Source: Bacteroidota bacterium (GTDB lineage Bacteria; Bacteroidota; Bacteroidia; Flavobacteriales; Flavobacteriaceae). From it: DNA of 48,256 nucleotides. How positions within the stretch are numbered: the first letter of the stretch is position 1; each line of letters opens with the position of its first letter. Location: positions 1-48,256 of the forward strand of contig JAQCBK010000008.1 in the NCBI GenBank assembly GCA_027621505.1, given 5' to 3'. The notes below the pieces were generated by a model, which made no database searches, had not been told where the DNA came from, and saw only the letters and a program-made list of their open reading frames with translations. Below, in pieces: positions 1-8,809 of this stretch. The position numbers and the translations under genes are program-made.

Positions 1-1
1 G

Positions 2-1537
2 CTTTTTTTTGAAAAACCACTTGGAAAATCAAAAGCCCCTATCGCACTGATGCCCTATTCCAATATTTTGTGGGACAACGATTTTCAAAAAAAAGAAAAT
101 AAGGCCTCAATGCTTGTGGGTGGTGATGCAAAACTCGCCATTGGTAATGGAATGAATTTGGACCTGACTTTAAATCCAGATTTTTCCAATGTTGAGGTGG
201 ATGATGTCTTTACCAACCTCACCCGTTTTGAATTACAGCTTCCAGAAAAGCGACAATTTTTTATCGACAACAGCGACCTTTTCGAAAACTACGGCAATAC
301 TTTTGAGGAGGCCAAGCCCTTTTTCTCTCTTAGAATTGGTTTGGCCAAAAACAAGAACGATGATCTGATCCAAAACGATATTATCGGTGGTTTGCGTTTG
401 AGTGGAAAAATCAACGAAGATTGGCGCCTTGGACTACTTAACATTCAGACTGTAAATGACCCCACCAATGAGATTGCCTCCAACAATAATATGATGTTAG
501 CCTTACAAAGAAAGGTAGGAAAACGATCCAGCCTCAGTGCTTTTTGGGTCAATCGCGAATCCTTTGGGAATGAAACTTTTCTTGAGGAAAACGACAGCTA
601 CAATCGAGTCATGGGGTTGGAATACAATCTGGCCTCGGTCGACAACAAGCTGACCGGACGTTTCTATGCACACAAATCATTTCAACCCAACGATCACGAG
701 GGGAATTTCTCTACCCAAGCCAACCTGTTTTACAATCTGAGGGAATGGGTTTTTATCGGTGATATCACCTTTGTGGATCAAGACTTTAGAGCTGATCTTG
801 GTTTTGTCCCAAGGACAGATATTTTTAAGACTGGTCAGGGCGTGAAGAGAATTTTTTATCCCAAAAAAGGAATTTTCAATACCCATGAGTTGATGGCTGT
901 TGTGGTCAATGTGTGGAAACCGACTTTGGACTATCAAAAAACAGAACATTTCTACCGTTTAAGTTTAGAAACCGAATTCAAAAACCGAGCCACCGCCTTT
1001 GCCTATCTGATCAACAACCACGTTTACCTCAATGCCCCTTTTAATCCCTCAGGAAAAAGTGATACTGAACCATTACCCAAAGGACAAGAATTCTATTTCA
1101 CCTCCTTAAAACTCAATTTTCAATCCAATAGGGCGCAATTGTTTACCTACGATTTGGACTCGACCTTGGGACAGTTCTACAATGGTAATATCCGATCTTT
1201 TGGTGCTGCAGTGCAATACAGGATTCAACCTTGGGTGAATTTTGGACTCTCATTAAAATACGACGGCTTGCGTTTACCCAAGCCTTATTCGGATGCAGAT
1301 ATTCTGTTGATGACCTTAAAAACGGAGGCTACCTTCAGCAAAAAACTTTTTTGGAACACTTTGATCCAATTCAGCAACCAGCGGGACAACCTGGGGATCA
1401 ACTCCAGACTGCAGTGGCGTTTTGCCCCCTTATCTTATCTTTACTTGGTGTATAACGACAATTATTTTACCCAAAACGATCTGAGGCCCAAATTCAGATC
1501 CATTAACCTAAAACTGACTTATTGGTTCAATTGGTAA
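2..1537 (+). CDS. DUF5916 outer-membrane protein (3' part)
   Basis: The reading frame is open from base 2 and the true start lies before the window, so only the C-terminal part is present. An ATG at base 50 falls inside the domain and is not the start. The visible segment matches the DUF5916 family of Bacteroidota. Full members carry an N-terminal carbohydrate-binding-like domain, a linker with an NPDFSNVEVDD-type motif (seen near residue 60) and a long beta-strand-rich C-terminus. The protein ends in alternating strands with a terminal Trp, as expected for an outer-membrane barrel. The family's function is not established; glycan binding or transport is often guessed. The gene ends 4 bp from a convergent sulfatase gene. 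Family assignment is strong, role unknown. Confidence 0.85.
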   Translation, partial: LFFEKPLGKSKAPIALMPYSNILWDNDFQKKENKASMLVGGDAKLAIGNGMNLDLTLNPDFSNVEVDDVFTNLTRFELQLPEKRQFFIDNSDLFENYGNTFEEAKPFFSLRIGLAKNKNDDLIQNDIIGGLRLSGKINEDWRLGLLNIQTVNDPTNEIASNNNMMLALQRKVGKRSSLSAFWVNRESFGNETFLEENDSYNRVMGLEYNLASVDNKLTGRFYAHKSFQPNDHEGNFSTQANLFYNLREWVFIGDITFVDQDFRADLGFVPRTDIFKTGQGVKRIFYPKKGIFNTHELMAVVVNVWKPTLDYQKTEHFYRLSLETEFKNRATAFAYLINNHVYLNAPFNPSGKSDTEPLPKGQEFYFTSLKLNFQSNRAQLFTYDLDSTLGQFYNGNIRSFGAAVQYRIQPWVNFGLSLKYDGLRLPKPYSDADILLMTLKTEATFSKKLFWNTLIQFSNQRDNLGINSRLQWRFAPLSYLYLVYNDNYFTQNDLRPKFRSINLKLTYWFNW

Positions 1538-1541
1538 GGGA

Positions 1542-3113
1542 TCATTTTACATCAAAAACAGTCAAAGGATTCCATTTTAGGCCTGAAAAATGAGTAGGGT
1601 GGTTTTGCTGAGGGACTCCCGCTGTTGTTCTTCCTTTTTCAATGGCCGTTTTGAACAGCGCGATCAACTCCTGCTCAATTTTTGGTTTTTGACCATAAAG
1701 GTTAACCATTTCTTTGGGATCGTCTTTCAGATTATAAAGCTGAAATTTAGGCAAGCCTAGGGTTTCTTTTTTTGAAGGTCGCGGGGAACTCCAGCCTCCT
1801 GAACCGGGACAAAAAATAAATTTAAAATCGCCTTTTCTGATGGCAAAACTACCATTGATGGAATGATGGATTGTAAAGCTTCTTAGGTAGTCTCCTTCAG
1901 TGGCTTTAGAAAAGAGGGGGAGCATGGAAAAACTGTCTTCTCCTGCATTGTCCGCAAGGGGTTTTCCTAACAGATCGGCACAAGTAGCCAGTAAATCGGT
2001 TGTACAAATGGTTCGTTGATTGATAGCACCGCCTTTAATTATGTTGGGCCATTTGACAATAAAAGGAACTCGGTGCCCGCCTTCAAATATATCCGCTTTG
2101 TGCCCTCTATAAATACCGCTGGGATCATGTCCCTTTGCGCCCAATACATCAAATTTTGCTTGGGGAGAGCATCCGTTGTCACTGGTAAAAATCACCATCG
2201 TATTTTCCGAAATTCCCAATTGTTCCAGCAGCTGATTCAGCTTTCCAACCCTATGGTCGATTTGCATTACAAAATCAGCATAGGGATTCAAACCACTTTT
2301 CCCTCTCCATTCGTCGGTGGGTAAGATGGGGGTATGAGGAGAGGGCAATGGTAGATAAAGGAAAAAAGGGGCTCCCTTTTCACTGACCTCAGCAATATAA
2401 GCTTCCGCTTTGTCAAATAAATGAGGAGTGACTTGTTCGTGGTCGAAATCTCGAGCCGTAGGGCCCTCTCTCCACCAGTGATAATCTCCTTTTCTCAGGG
2501 TGACCGTATCAACCAAAGCAGTGATCCGCTCATTTTCTACATATACATAGGGAGGCATATCCAATGAGCCACAATGACCATAGGCATAATCAAAACCCAA
2601 ATCATTGGGACTTTGGGTGACGTTTCTAGTGAAATCAATTTTTTCAAAAATTTCATGATCCTTTATAGGAGTATTTTGAAAAATGCTGTCTTTTAAGGCC
2701 CAATTCCAGCCCAAATGCCATTTGCCGATGAAGGCAGTTTGATAACCGTTGGATTTTAAAAAAGAGGCCACAGTGGATCTGTCCTTTGGAATCAAAGCCG
2801 CAGAGGTACCACTCAAAACCCCTTTTTTTAAAGGGCTTCTCCAATTGTACCGGCCCGTCAAAATACCATATCGGGTAGGGGTACACACCGATGAGGATGT
2901 ATGGGCATCTGTGAAGATCATTCCCTGTTTTGCCATTTGATCCAAATTTGGCGTTTTGATTTTTCCCGCTGTGTTGAAAGCCTCCAAATCACCATAGCCA
3001 AGGTCGTCGGCTAAAATATAAACGATGTTAGGAGGAGCAGCCTTATCTTCTCGACGACAAGATAAAACAACAATATTTATGAAAATAAGTGCGCAGAAGA
3101 TCAGATTTTTCAT
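1542..3113 (-). CDS. Type I sulfatase, predicted lipoprotein
   Basis: Arylsulfatase A-like enzyme that would hydrolyse sulfate esters, probably on a sulfated polysaccharide or glycosaminoglycan-like substrate. The start chosen (3113) gives a lipoprotein signal ending in VVLSC with Cys19; the frame extends 20 codons further upstream but those residues are not signal-like. The metal-binding AspAsp pair is at residues 36-37 and the formylglycine site C-T-P-T-R begins at Cys77, matching the consensus CxPxR. Later residues (GKWHLGW, FTSDNG) fit metal and substrate-site motifs. The C-terminal region resembles galactosamine-6-sulfatase-type enzymes, but the substrate cannot be fixed from sequence. 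Activity needs a formylglycine-generating enzyme encoded elsewhere. The gene is divergent from phhB with only 39 bp between starts. Confidence 0.92.
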   Translation of the reverse strand: MKNLIFCALIFINIVVLSCRREDKAAPPNIVYILADDLGYGDLEAFNTAGKIKTPNLDQMAKQGMIFTDAHTSSSVCTPTRYGILTGRYNWRSPLKKGVLSGTSAALIPKDRSTVASFLKSNGYQTAFIGKWHLGWNWALKDSIFQNTPIKDHEIFEKIDFTRNVTQSPNDLGFDYAYGHCGSLDMPPYVYVENERITALVDTVTLRKGDYHWWREGPTARDFDHEQVTPHLFDKAEAYIAEVSEKGAPFFLYLPLPSPHTPILPTDEWRGKSGLNPYADFVMQIDHRVGKLNQLLEQLGISENTMVIFTSDNGCSPQAKFDVLGAKGHDPSGIYRGHKADIFEGGHRVPFIVKWPNIIKGGAINQRTICTTDLLATCADLLGKPLADNAGEDSFSMLPLFSKATEGDYLRSFTIHHSINGSFAIRKGDFKFIFCPGSGGWSSPRPSKKETLGLPKFQLYNLKDDPKEMVNLYGQKPKIEQELIALFKTAIEKGRTTAGVPQQNHPTHFSGLKWNPLTVFDVK

Positions 3114-3152
3114 GTGGTAATTGACTAATTTTAATTCAATAAAATTATACTT

Positions 3153-3392
3153 ATGGAGGGAAAATGGAAACAAAGCAATGGTAAATTAATCAAAACATTT
3201 GAATTTAAAAATTTTAAAGAGGCATTGGCGTTCATCAATACAATAGGGGAGATCGCTGAATCAATGAATCACCATCCCAAAATCATTAATGTTTACTCTC
3301 GGGTCAGCTTGGAACTTTGGACCCACGATCAAAATGACATTACCGAGTTGGACTTTCAACTTGCAGATGCCATCGATCAAAAAATGCAATGA
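3153..3392 (+). CDS. phhB: Pterin-4a-carbinolamine dehydratase
   Basis: Small PCD/DCoH family protein of 79 residues that dehydrates 4a-hydroxytetrahydropterin, recycling the pterin cofactor of aromatic amino acid hydroxylases. The core pattern is clear: FEFKNFKEALAFI, then the AESMNHHP active-site histidine pair, a TH dipeptide (LELWTHD) and the terminal LTELD-type acidic stretch. It is slightly shorter than the usual 95-110 residues, with the N-terminal strand reduced to a KWK segment, as in other Bacteroidota forms. Its 5' end faces the sulfatase gene. No hydroxylase gene is visible in the window, so the physiological partner is unknown. Confidence 0.88.
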   Translation: MEGKWKQSNGKLIKTFEFKNFKEALAFINTIGEIAESMNHHPKIINVYSRVSLELWTHDQNDITELDFQLADAIDQKMQ

Positions 3393-3411
3393 GTACAAAA
3401 AACCGCATTTT

Positions 3412-3457
3412 CGACTCATTTTGACCCATTTTGATCAATTTTTGACTCATTTTGATC
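3412..3457 (+). repeat. Helically phased CATTTTGAyC repeats
   Basis: Three copies of CATTTTGAyC start at 3417, 3427 and 3448, that is 10 and 21 bp apart, placing them on one face of the helix. The outer two copies are extended leftwards as GACTCATTTTGAyC. They sit in the noncoding gap after phhB, about 115-155 bp before the NIPSNAP start, and could be a multi-site activator or repressor target. This is inference from pattern only. Confidence 0.5.
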
Positions 3458-3541
3458 TTTTTTTGCAAAAAACATTCACTTTTAAGACAAATTGGATGTT
3501 TTCATTTTTTTAAAAAACGCTTAACCTAAAACCTCAATATA

Positions 3542-3564
3542 AATTATATTTACGAAATATAATT
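3542..3564 (+). promoter_or_regulatory. Perfect 10-bp palindrome before the NIPSNAP gene
   Basis: AATTATATTT (3542-3551), spacer ACG, then its exact reverse complement AAATATAATT (3555-3564), ending 6 bp before the ATG at 3571. The left arm contains TATATTTA (3545-3552), one mismatch from the Bacteroidota -7 box TAnnTTTG. The element could therefore be an operator over a promoter, or a weak AT-rich hairpin in the leader. Confidence 0.5.
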
Positions 3565-3570
3565 ATTCAC

Positions 3571-4308
3571 ATGAAAAAAATAGTACTTCTATTGGCACTG
3601 ATTCTATCTATCCAACTCTTGGCACAGCAACAAGTTTATGAGATCAGAACCTACGAACTTTTCCAATATTCCAACTTTAAAAATTTCAATACCTATTTCA
3701 AAGATTACTTTATCCCCATAATGAATCAACATGGGATCAAGGACATAGGAGTTTTTGAGGAGGTTTCTGAGGATCTCCCCAGAAAAATTTACGTATTCAT
3801 TCCCTTTGCAAACATGGAGACTTATCAAAAGGCCCGTGCTCACATGGCCAGTAACTCAAAACTCCAAAAAGCTTCTTCAGTACTAAGCCCGCAAAACCAA
3901 CCCATCTTCAACCGATACGAAACTTCACTATACATGGCTTTTGACGGCATGCCCAAAATGGTCAAACCGGATGATAAAAATCGTTTTTTCGAGTTGCGTA
4001 CCTACGAAAGTCATTCCGAGGATGCTTACCGAAGAAAAGTAAATATGTTTAATGAAGGTGAGTTGGAGTTGTTCGATCAGCTGGATTTTGGATCAGTATT
4101 TTTTGGAGATAAAATTGCTGGGGATCGTATGCCTTGTTTGACCTATATGCTGGCTTTTGAAAGCTTGGAAGAAAGAAATGAAAATTGGGGTCAGTTTTCT
4201 GATCATCCGACCTGGACCAAGTTGAAAAGCGACCCGGCCTATAAAGACAGTTGTTGCTCTACTATTACCCGTACTTTTCTTATCCCCATGTCCTACTCTC
4301 AACTTTAA
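3571..4308 (+). CDS. Secreted NIPSNAP-family protein
   Basis: A 245-residue protein with a cleavable signal peptide (hydrophobic residues 4-18, then AQQQ). It is followed by two NIPSNAP-type ferredoxin-like repeats beginning at the motifs YEIRTYEL (about residue 23) and FELRTYES (about residue 138). The second repeat ends with the typical SDHPTWTKLKSDP segment. NIPSNAP proteins form dimeric alpha-beta barrels; in Bacteroidota and Planctomycetes they are often found near sulfatases and polysaccharide genes, but no enzymatic activity is established. It is followed 3 bp later by a sulfatase in the same direction, so the two are almost certainly co-transcribed. Family assignment is firm, function unknown. 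Confidence 0.88.
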   Translation: MKKIVLLLALILSIQLLAQQQVYEIRTYELFQYSNFKNFNTYFKDYFIPIMNQHGIKDIGVFEEVSEDLPRKIYVFIPFANMETYQKARAHMASNSKLQKASSVLSPQNQPIFNRYETSLYMAFDGMPKMVKPDDKNRFFELRTYESHSEDAYRRKVNMFNEGELELFDQLDFGSVFFGDKIAGDRMPCLTYMLAFESLEERNENWGQFSDHPTWTKLKSDPAYKDSCCSTITRTFLIPMSYSQL

Positions 4309-4311
4309 ATA

Positions 4312-6159
4312 ATGCGAGGATTTTCTTTGCTTGGATTGCTATGGTTTTTTTGGGGCTGTGGCCCCTCAGAACATTCTTTACCCAATATTGTATGGTTAAC
4401 AACAGAGGACAATTCCCCTCATCATATGAAGCTATACAATGAAAAGGGCGCCAGCATGCCTGCCATTGAGGCATTGGCCCAAAACGGTGTAGTTTATGAC
4501 CATGCCTTTTCCAACGCCCCAGTTTGCTCTGTTGCAAGGAGCACCCTCATAACCGGATGTTATGCCCCAAGAGTTTTAATGCAATTTCACCGAAGGGCCG
4601 AAAGCGTTCCTTTGCCTGAGGGGGTAATGCCCTTTCCTTTTTATCTAAGGCAAGCAGGCTATTACACGACCAACAGTCACAAGCAGGATTATAATTTTAT
4701 ACTTCCCGAAGGTGTTTGGGACGAGTCATCACAAAAAGCCTCTTATAAAAATAGGCAACCCGGCCAACCCTTTTTTCATATTCAAAACCATACGGTGACC
4801 CACGAAGGAAATTTACACTTTGACCAGCAGGCCATTGATACAGCCTCTGTTGAGGAATTAGATGACGTCCATATTTTTCCTTATCATCCCAATACCAAAA
4901 CTTTTCGATTTTCTTACCAGCATTTACAAAACAGGCACAAGCTTGCTGACCAACAAATGGCGAAGTTCATCCAAGGTTTAAAAAGTGATGGATTGATGGA
5001 CGATACCATCATATTTTATTTTGGTGATCATGGCGGAGTACTGCCCAGAAGCAAAGGGTATGCTTATGAGAGTGGATTACAAGTTCCTTTGGTCATTTAT
5101 ATTCCCGAAAAATGGAAGCATTTGTTTGATCAAGGCAGGGGAACAAATTCTAAAACGTTTGTCGAGTTTGTGGACATGGCTCCTACTGTACTTTCTTTGG
5201 CCGGGATCACACCTCCCGAATTTCTTGATGGGAAAGCCGTACTCGGAAAATTTGCTGACTCGCAAACAATAAAAAATAAAAACACCGCTTTCGGACATGC
5301 AGATCGGTTTGATGAAAAATATGATTTGGTCAGGACCCTTAGGGTAGGAAAGTACAAGTACATTAGAAATTACCAACCTTTTAACCCAGATGGGCTTTAC
5401 AACTTTTACCGTTATAAAATGCTTGCTTATCAGGAGTGGAAGGCGCTTTACGATAAAGGAAAGCTCAGCCAAGCCCAATCTCAATTTTTTGAAATGAAAA
5501 GCCCTGAAGCACTCTATGATTTGGAAACAGATCCGCATGAGGTCATTGACCTATCTAAAAGTAAGGAGCACCAAGAAATCCTTTCTCAAATGAGAAGTCA
5601 GCTAAGGGAAAAGTTAGCGGGTCTCCCCGATCTGAGTTTTTACCCTGAACCTTTTTTATTGGAAAATGCACTTGAAAATCCCGTAGCTTTTGGACAAAAT
5701 CACCAAGACGAAATCAACGCATTGATGGATATTGCAGACCTGAATTTAAAAACGTTCAACCAGGCGCAGGAGCAAATCCAAAATGCATTAACGGACACCA
5801 ACCCCTGGAAGCGTTATTGGGGATTGGTGGTTTGTTCCGCTTTTGGAGCCCAAGCCAATTCATTTGTCCCGTTGATCCAATCCGTTTTGAATGATGATTC
5901 TGAAAATTTGGTAAGGATCAGAGCATGGGAGTATCTTGCGTTGCACGCGGACATTTTGGATAACGATACCATCCTAGCATTATTAAAAAACGCCCAGTCG
6001 GAGACCGAAGCCAATCTCATGCTCAACAGCTTGGCCTTGATCAAAAACTTTAAGCCCCAAACAAAGTTTGATTTTACTAAAGAAATTTTTCCAAGCGAAT
6101 GGTACGACCGACCGAATGATTTGGTCAACCGAAGGATGGATTATTTGATGGAAAATTGA
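4312..6159 (+). CDS. Sulfatase with atypical active-site motif and helical C-terminal extension
   Basis: Alkaline-phosphatase-superfamily sulfatase of 615 residues. The N-terminus is hydrophobic and ends in FFWGC (Cys16), possibly a lipoprotein signal with a poor lipobox. Metal-site residues are Glu32-Asp33 (TTEDNSP) rather than AspAsp. The expected formylglycine site is C-S-V-A-R at Cys72: Cys and Arg are kept, but the third position is Val instead of the usual Pro or Ala. FYFGDHGG near residue 240 supplies the second metal cluster. Residues from about 490 onward, after the sulfatase fold, form helical pairs resembling HEAT repeats. The enzyme resembles the heparan N-sulfatase-like group, but the substrate is unassigned. 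It is co-directional with the NIPSNAP gene and overlaps the next gene by one base. Confidence 0.88.
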   Translation: MRGFSLLGLLWFFWGCGPSEHSLPNIVWLTTEDNSPHHMKLYNEKGASMPAIEALAQNGVVYDHAFSNAPVCSVARSTLITGCYAPRVLMQFHRRAESVPLPEGVMPFPFYLRQAGYYTTNSHKQDYNFILPEGVWDESSQKASYKNRQPGQPFFHIQNHTVTHEGNLHFDQQAIDTASVEELDDVHIFPYHPNTKTFRFSYQHLQNRHKLADQQMAKFIQGLKSDGLMDDTIIFYFGDHGGVLPRSKGYAYESGLQVPLVIYIPEKWKHLFDQGRGTNSKTFVEFVDMAPTVLSLAGITPPEFLDGKAVLGKFADSQTIKNKNTAFGHADRFDEKYDLVRTLRVGKYKYIRNYQPFNPDGLYNFYRYKMLAYQEWKALYDKGKLSQAQSQFFEMKSPEALYDLETDPHEVIDLSKSKEHQEILSQMRSQLREKLAGLPDLSFYPEPFLLENALENPVAFGQNHQDEINALMDIADLNLKTFNQAQEQIQNALTDTNPWKRYWGLVVCSAFGAQANSFVPLIQSVLNDDSENLVRIRAWEYLALHADILDNDTILALLKNAQSETEANLMLNSLALIKNFKPQTKFDFTKEIFPSEWYDRPNDLVNRRMDYLMEN

Positions 6160-6356
6160 TGGATATGACAAAAGACTCAACTGAGGAAGGAACCCCCAGA
6201 GTATATAGAAAACCAAAAGGACAAATCGTAATTGAAGGCAAAGTCAATCTGACGGACATGGATGGAAATCCAATCAAACACGGGAATAGGTTTACCCTTT
6301 GTGGATGTACCAAGTCCAAAGACATGCCGTTTTGCGACGGTTCACACAAGTTCTAA
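6159..6356 (+). CDS. CDGSH iron-sulfur protein
   Basis: A 65-residue protein with the mitoNEET/CDGSH signature CGCTKSKDMPFCDGSH. Cys48, Cys50, Cys59 and His63 are placed to bind a [2Fe-2S] cluster. No transmembrane or signal segment is seen, so it should be cytoplasmic. The start is the ATG of a TGATG overlap with the sulfatase stop; a TTG three bases earlier and an ATG at 6165 are alternatives. The coupling suggests co-expression with the sulfatase, although a functional link (for example redox support of sulfatase maturation) is only a guess. The stop overlaps the end of the convergent TonB receptor gene by 4 bp. Confidence 0.88.
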   Translation: MDMTKDSTEEGTPRVYRKPKGQIVIEGKVNLTDMDGNPIKHGNRFTLCGCTKSKDMPFCDGSHKF

Positions 6357-8809
6357 AATTCCCGTTTGCCAAATTCGCTGTCGATGAACTTGGCCGTATT
6401 TTTTCGATTGTTAAAATTATAGCTCAAATTGAGTAGAACCATATCTGCCTCATAAACATAATTGGTCGTGGTAAAAAACTCTCCTTCCCTACGGGTGGTG
6501 ATCCTTTGTTCATTGGAATTCATCAACCCCATATCGATGTTTTTCCATTGAAGTGTAGCAGTCAGTTGGTTATTCCAAAAACGCTTGGTCAGGGTAAGAT
6601 TAGGCGAATAGAATCTAGAGTCCTCACCTTGGGCCGTTACCCTTTTGGAAATATAATTGAAGTTAAACTGTGCAAAAGCTGTGTCGGAAAACCGATAGGT
6701 ACTATTGATGTTGTAGCTGTAAATATAGGCTTCATTATTGACGGGTAAATTGTCAAAAGAGCCATTGATTTCGTAGTAATAGATGTTGGCCGAAGCAAGG
6801 ACTTTTAATCTTTTTGCAAGCTCAAATTCACTCCCTAAATCTCTACCCACAACTGTTGCTTTTCCAACGTTAGAATAGATTCGGTTCAAAATGGTATCAT
6901 TGTAAACGTTGTTGACCCGATTGATTAAATGATCAACATTTCGAAAATAACTGGTTGAAAAAAAACGAATCCCATTCGCACTTTTATAGCTCACTCCCAG
7001 TTCCAACTGATCGATCATCTCAGGATGCAAATTGGGATCCCCTTGTTCTAGGGTCTCGGAGTGTTCGCGTTCTGGAAAAGGGTTCATCTTAAATGTGGTC
7101 GTGCGCTCGATTCGTTTGCTGTAGGCCAATTGAAAGGTTACTTTATCTTTCCAGAGGTATTGCACACTTGCCGATGGGAAAAGCTTGGTAAAATCCAATG
7201 AATAATCTTGATTGAACCCTCCTGTTTTATCTTTTAAAGACAAGTTCCTTCGCATATTTTCCATCCTTAAGCCGGCCGAAAATTCCCAGTTCTTATAGGC
7301 TCCATTGTATTGAAGGAAGGCCGCATGAATGGATCTTTTCAGGCCGACCTCACTTGAAAACTCAGGAACCAGTTCAAAAACTTGTGTTTCATTATTTTTC
7401 CGCTCGTAGAAGAAATCGCCTCGGTGATCCAAATTTCTATATTGATACCCCATTTTCAGCGTACCAATACTCAGCGGTTGGAAGGCATAATCCAAGTTAA
7501 AACGTAAACCATAGAGTGGATTGTCGTTGGTATTGTATTCATCCTGATATACAAAAGAGTTATCGGGATGACCCAAGTTCCTGTTGGTTGTTGGCCCCCC
7601 GAGTAGTGTGTATTCATAAAGAAAGGAGGTGTGGAGTTGGGCTGCATTTGTAAAATCATGATCGTAATCCAAACTTCCCAATATGAAGTCACTTTTTCTC
7701 ACCCTCAAGTTTTCATTGTAGTATTGGAAACGATAGTCAATCTTATCAGTGATGGCATGATTCGCATAGTAGAGGATATCGGCGGTTCTTTCTTTGGTTC
7801 TCTTTCCGGCAAAGAGGCCAAGGGAAAATTGATCATTATCTGAAAGGCTGTAGTCTGCCGTCAAACGACCAGAGAAATTGATTTCATCAAAGCTCCGCTC
7901 TCCATCGGAGGGAAATCGGGTGTATTTGTCTCCAATAAGGGTGAAAGCATCTCCCTCTCTTCTACCAGAAAGATCGTTTCTTTGAAAGCTCAACCCAGAA
8001 GAAATATTCCATTTTTCCCCTACGGTATTGTATATGATATCTGCTCCGTAGCGATGAGAGGGCATTGCATTTTTGTAATTTTCTATAGAGGGGGCCCCCA
8101 AGAGGGTGTTGAATTGAAAATAGTCTCCCTGTAAAACATTTTTCAGGGTGAGTACGTTGATGATTCCTGCTTTTCCTTCTGCGTCGTATTGTGCTGAGGG
8201 TGCGGTGATGATTTCTATATTTTTGATGCTGTTGGCGGGGATTTGGCTCAACAGTTGCTGTATATCGGATTGTACGGGTTTGTTGTTTAACAGCACCACA
8301 AAGCCAGTACTTCCTCTGACGCTGATTTCCCCCAGACCGTTGACGGTTACCGATGGAAGGTTGCGAATGATATCCATTCCAGTTCCTCCTCTCGCTGTTG
8401 AGAATTCACCAGCAGCATAGACCTTTCGGTCTATTTTATTTTGAAATGCATTGGATTCAGCATTCAATACAATCTCATCAAGAAAATTTTGACCCGGCTG
8501 TAGGAATATCCTTCCAAGGTCTAGGGGGCTCTTCGTTTGAATTTTTAAATCACTCACAATAAAAGGTTCATACCCTAGGAAGGAAACTTTTATGGAAAAT
8601 TCTCCCGAGTTGGACACCGGTAATAAGAAACTTCCATTTTGTGCTGAGACGGTTCCCTCCAATATTTGCTCCTCCTGCTCCAGGGTAATGGTGGCATACT
8701 CAATGGGTAAGTTGGTATTTTGATCAATTACTGTTCCAGTGATTTGAGCCTGAAGAACAGCTGTGGCCAATACCAAAAAATAAAGAGTGGACTTAAAGAT
8801 TAGACGCAT
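6353..8809 (-). CDS. TonB-dependent receptor (outer-membrane beta-barrel family)
   Basis: An 818-residue outer-membrane receptor with a signal peptide (ends AVLQAQ). A CarboxypepD_reg-like domain follows (GTVIDQNTNLPIEYATI, about residues 23-110), then a plug domain (DIIRNLPSVTVNGLGEISVRGS through the EIITAPSAQYDAEGKAGIINV motif, about 145-240). The rest is a long beta-barrel of the OMP_b-brl_3 type ending in Phe. No TonB box is obvious by eye. The start lies 17 nt inside the end of the upstream protease-RimK gene, so translation may be coupled. The substrate is unknown; this family covers siderophores, peptides and glycans, and no SusD partner is adjacent. Confidence 0.93.
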   Translation of the reverse strand: MRLIFKSTLYFLVLATAVLQAQITGTVIDQNTNLPIEYATITLEQEEQILEGTVSAQNGSFLLPVSNSGEFSIKVSFLGYEPFIVSDLKIQTKSPLDLGRIFLQPGQNFLDEIVLNAESNAFQNKIDRKVYAAGEFSTARGGTGMDIIRNLPSVTVNGLGEISVRGSTGFVVLLNNKPVQSDIQQLLSQIPANSIKNIEIITAPSAQYDAEGKAGIINVLTLKNVLQGDYFQFNTLLGAPSIENYKNAMPSHRYGADIIYNTVGEKWNISSGLSFQRNDLSGRREGDAFTLIGDKYTRFPSDGERSFDEINFSGRLTADYSLSDNDQFSLGLFAGKRTKERTADILYYANHAITDKIDYRFQYYNENLRVRKSDFILGSLDYDHDFTNAAQLHTSFLYEYTLLGGPTTNRNLGHPDNSFVYQDEYNTNDNPLYGLRFNLDYAFQPLSIGTLKMGYQYRNLDHRGDFFYERKNNETQVFELVPEFSSEVGLKRSIHAAFLQYNGAYKNWEFSAGLRMENMRRNLSLKDKTGGFNQDYSLDFTKLFPSASVQYLWKDKVTFQLAYSKRIERTTTFKMNPFPEREHSETLEQGDPNLHPEMIDQLELGVSYKSANGIRFFSTSYFRNVDHLINRVNNVYNDTILNRIYSNVGKATVVGRDLGSEFELAKRLKVLASANIYYYEINGSFDNLPVNNEAYIYSYNINSTYRFSDTAFAQFNFNYISKRVTAQGEDSRFYSPNLTLTKRFWNNQLTATLQWKNIDMGLMNSNEQRITTRREGEFFTTTNYVYEADMVLLNLSYNFNNRKNTAKFIDSEFGKREF

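Noticed and set aside
3113-3173. Longer start for the first sulfatase at 3173
   Set aside because: The extra 20 residues are not signal-like and would overlap phhB; the ATG at 3113 begins a proper lipoprotein signal.
5077-5538. A 153-residue open frame antisense to the second sulfatase
   Set aside because: No family resemblance, low-complexity basic composition, and wholly inside a well-supported gene.
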